A DNA stretch of 64,000 bases from Flavobacteriales bacterium (GTDB lineage: Bacteria; Bacteroidota; Bacteroidia; Flavobacteriales_D; Crocinitomicaceae): NCBI GenBank assembly GCA_947462255.1, contig CANHOA010000003.1, forward strand, positions 88,891 through 152,890, given 5' to 3'. A program made the translations under genes and the position numbers. This document shows, piece by piece, positions 62,271 through 64,000 of the stretch. The notes beneath the pieces were generated by a model that did no database searches, was not told the DNA's origin, and worked only from the letters and a program-made list of their open reading frames with translations. How positions within the stretch are numbered: the stretch's first letter is position 1; each line of letters begins with the position of its first letter.

Positions 62271-62843
62271 ATGAAGAAGCAAGAAGGCAAGTGTATTATT
62301 GTTTCTGCGCCATCAGGTGCCGGGAAAACAACTATTGTGCACGCCTTACTAGCGACAATTAATCAACTTTCTTTTTCTGTGTCTGCCTGTAGTAGGGATC
62401 CAAGGTCAACGGAAAAAAATGGGGTCGATTATTATTTTTTGGGCATAGAAAAGTTTAAAGAAAGCATAAAGAACGACGCATTTGTTGAATGGGAAGAAGT
62501 TTATTTGGACTCATTTTATGGCACTCTTAAAAGTGAAATTAATCGAATTTGGGATGCTGGAAAAGTAGTTGTTTTTGACGTTGATGTGGTGGGAGGGCTC
62601 AATCTTAAATCTTTTTTTGGAGCCAATGCACTTTCTTTATTTATTGCGCCACCGAGTATTTCTATTTTAGAAACGCGCTTAAGAAACAGAAAAACAGAAA
62701 CGGAAGAAAAAATACAACAGCGCCTTAATAAATCAAGAATAGAGTTGAGTAGAGCAAATGAATTTGATATGGTAATCCAAAACACCATTTTAGTTGATGC
62801 CATTGAGGAGGCAAGAACAAGTGTTCTAAATTTTATAAAATGA
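62271..62843 (+). CDS. gmk: Guanylate kinase
   Basis: 190 residues. The P-loop SAPSGAGKTT opens the protein, followed by the GMP-binding VSACSRDPRSTEKNGVDYYF and the FVEWEEVYLDSFYGT segment. It converts GMP to GDP. The stop overlaps the nadD start as ATGA, so yicC-gmk-nadD are translated in series. Lengths match the family. Confidence 0.96.
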   Translation: MKKQEGKCIIVSAPSGAGKTTIVHALLATINQLSFSVSACSRDPRSTEKNGVDYYFLGIEKFKESIKNDAFVEWEEVYLDSFYGTLKSEINRIWDAGKVVVFDVDVVGGLNLKSFFGANALSLFIAPPSISILETRLRNRKTETEEKIQQRLNKSRIELSRANEFDMVIQNTILVDAIEEARTSVLNFIK

Positions 62844-63454
62844 AAATAGGACTTTATTTTGGCACCTTTAATCCGATCCACGTGGGCCACCTTGTGATAG
62901 CGAATTACATGGTTGATTATACAGATTTGGATAAAGTTTGGCTAGTTGTTTCTCCTCACAATCCCTTAAAAGACAAAAGCACCCTATTAGCCGATTTTCA
63001 TCGCTTAGCATTAGTGCGAGAGGCAATTTATGATAATCCAAAACTGACGGCCTGCGATGTCGAATTTCATTTATCAACACCAAGTTATACTATAACAACC
63101 TTAGCTTATTTAATTGAACAATACCCTGAGCATGAATTTTCGTTAATAATGGGAGAAGATAATTTAAGGACGCTACATAAATGGTTCAATCATGAGGTGC
63201 TATTAAAAAACCACCACATTTATGTGTATCCAAGGGCACTTACCCTTCAGGAAGAACAAGAAGTAAGGTCGATAAGTGAATCCACAATTACGAATTATTC
63301 TTCTTGTCCAATGATTGTTTTTTGTAATGATGCGCCAGTGATGAAGGTATCTTCTAGCTTCATTCGAAAAGCAATAAAAGAGGGGCGGGATGTTCGGTAT
63401 CTCTTAACAGAGCCAGTCTTTAAGTATGTAGAAGAAATGCACTTTTATAAGTAA
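62840..63454 (+). CDS. nadD: Nicotinate-nucleotide adenylyltransferase
   Basis: 204 residues. The nucleotidylyltransferase motif GTFNPIHVGHL at residues 8-18, KVWLVVSPHNPLK and the C-terminal VSSSFIRKAIKEGRDVRYLL identify NadD, which adenylates nicotinate mononucleotide in NAD synthesis. Relatives in Bacteroidetes also follow gmk. It is convergent with the T9SS protein downstream, the two stops being adjacent. Confidence 0.95.
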   Translation: MKIGLYFGTFNPIHVGHLVIANYMVDYTDLDKVWLVVSPHNPLKDKSTLLADFHRLALVREAIYDNPKLTACDVEFHLSTPSYTITTLAYLIEQYPEHEFSLIMGEDNLRTLHKWFNHEVLLKNHHIYVYPRALTLQEEQEVRSISESTITNYSSCPMIVFCNDAPVMKVSSSFIRKAIKEGRDVRYLLTEPVFKYVEEMHFYK

Positions 63455-64000
63455 TTAAAGCACTTCAATTTTTATGGTGCTCCGTTTCTCCTCCGACAAA
63501 GAATTCTCGTAACAGACTTCAATAAAATAGACGCCTGCCGCCAAATCTAATGATAAGTCAACAAAGGATTGATAGCCAGAAAACCCCTTTTCTATTACCT
63601 TGCCCCGTGTATCAAATACAGCATAATTAAAATTTGTAATCGCATCATTTGGAGATCGGATAACAATACTTTCCCCTTTAGAAGCAGGGTTCGGGTAGGC
63701 AATAAATAGGGAAGGATCACTTTGATTTTGAAAAAAATTTCGGTCAAAATCAAAAAGAAAAAGACCATTGTTTCGATCAGAAATTATGACTCTTTTGCTT
63801 GAATACAAGGCATAAACTCCCCAGGCGCCCCACATGGTAAAATTTTGAGCATCTGGCAATAAATAGGTGTCGTAGGCGCCAACCTCTACGGGAGGATTCA
63901 TTCGCAAATCATAAATACGAAGCCCGGCATTGTAATAAGAAACAAAGGCTAACTCATTTGTAATTTGAACGTTGTGAGCAGTCATTGCAATAGGGCCATC
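63455..64000 (-). CDS. LVIVD-repeat (choice-of-anchor B-like) protein with T9SS sorting domain, C-terminal part
   Basis: The frame remains open to the window edge, with 181 residues visible. HNVQITNELAFVSYYNAGLRIYD and the following repeat are typical of LVIVD/choice-of-anchor B family propeller-like proteins. The C-terminus (IAYPNPASKGESIVI to TIKIEVL) is a type A T9SS sorting domain. The apparent ATG at 63985 is internal. The function is unknown; it is a surface or secreted protein. Confidence 0.82.
   Translation of the reverse strand, partial: DGPIAMTAHNVQITNELAFVSYYNAGLRIYDLRMNPPVEVGAYDTYLLPDAQNFTMWGAWGVYALYSSKRVIISDRNNGLFLFDFDRNFFQNQSDPSLFIAYPNPASKGESIVIRSPNDAITNFNYAVFDTRGKVIEKGFSGYQSFVDLSLDLAAGVYFIEVCYENSLSEEKRSTIKIEVL

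Noticed and set aside
1-64000. CRISPR arrays, insertion sequences, prophage genes, rRNA
   Set aside because: Looked for and not seen: no regularly spaced repeats, no transposase, integrase, capsid or terminase-like protein, and no rRNA sequence.

Overview
The window is a 64 kb chromosomal stretch from a Bacteroidetes bacterium, most likely Flavobacteriales (inference). The evidence is the type IX secretion (T9SS) sorting domains on six proteins, a PorZ-like protein, Bacteroidetes-type promoters (TAnnTTTG -7 boxes), A-rich leaders instead of Shine-Dalgarno sites, a low G+C base composition and a eukaryote-like class Ia ribonucleotide reductase. It holds 54 intact protein genes, two genes cut by the window ends and one tRNA. 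It is mostly housekeeping and envelope DNA with a few odd islands.

Layout. 1-5.6 kb: the end of mnmG, a 2-hydroxyacid dehydrogenase, a T9SS-exported amidase and a lipid kinase. 5.6-10.4 kb: an outer-membrane barrel gene coupled to a large TPR gene. 10.5-13.5 kb: ftsE, a PIN-PhoH ATPase and a TIGR01777 epimerase. 13.7-17.1 kb: an S41 peptidase, a YbdL-like aminotransferase and a YafV-like omega-amidase, all with overlapping ends. 17.1-25 kb: a T9SS cargo protein, a YqaA-like membrane protein, an overlapping HAD / UbiA (phosphoribosyl-polyprenol synthase-like) / GT-C-like set, and a divergent PorZ. 25-29.6 kb: a bacilliredoxin, an ArsC-like protein, a flippase, a crotonase and another T9SS cargo protein. 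29.8-30.9 kb: three tandem tail-less ssb paralogs. 31-44.4 kb: one co-oriented minus-strand run, mreB-mreC-mreD-mrdA-rodA-PBP1A followed by scoA-scoB, cysQ and two Wzi/RemB-like barrels. 44.4-55.6 kb: purH, an LtaS-like sulfatase-fold protein, nrdA/nrdB, comF, an FAD oxidoreductase, a dCMP deaminase and a CtpA protease. 55.7-58.6 kb: kup, then a four-helix-bundle (S23) gene bracketed by 89-bp direct repeats next to tRNA-Leu(CAA). 58.6-60 kb: an ECF sigma factor with a membrane protein that joins an anti-sigma-like N-terminus to a T9SS type B sorting domain. 60-64 kb: a thioredoxin-like protein, yicC-gmk-nadD, and the end of an LVIVD-repeat T9SS protein.

How the genes work together. The elongasome set (mreBCD, mrdA, rodA, PBP1A) builds lateral wall. 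PorZ and the T9SS cargo genes point to active surface secretion. The sigma / CTD-fusion pair could connect secretion state to transcription. The GT-C / UbiA / HAD set looks like a polyprenyl-phosphate-pentose pathway feeding a periplasmic glycosyltransferase. nrdAB, the dCMP deaminase, gmk and purH supply nucleotides.

The features most worth a second look are the repeat-flanked S23 insertion at tRNA-Leu, the ECF / T9SS-CTD fusion with its own ECF-like promoter, the ssb triplet, and several near-leaderless promoters. No CRISPR array, insertion sequence, prophage or rRNA operon was seen.
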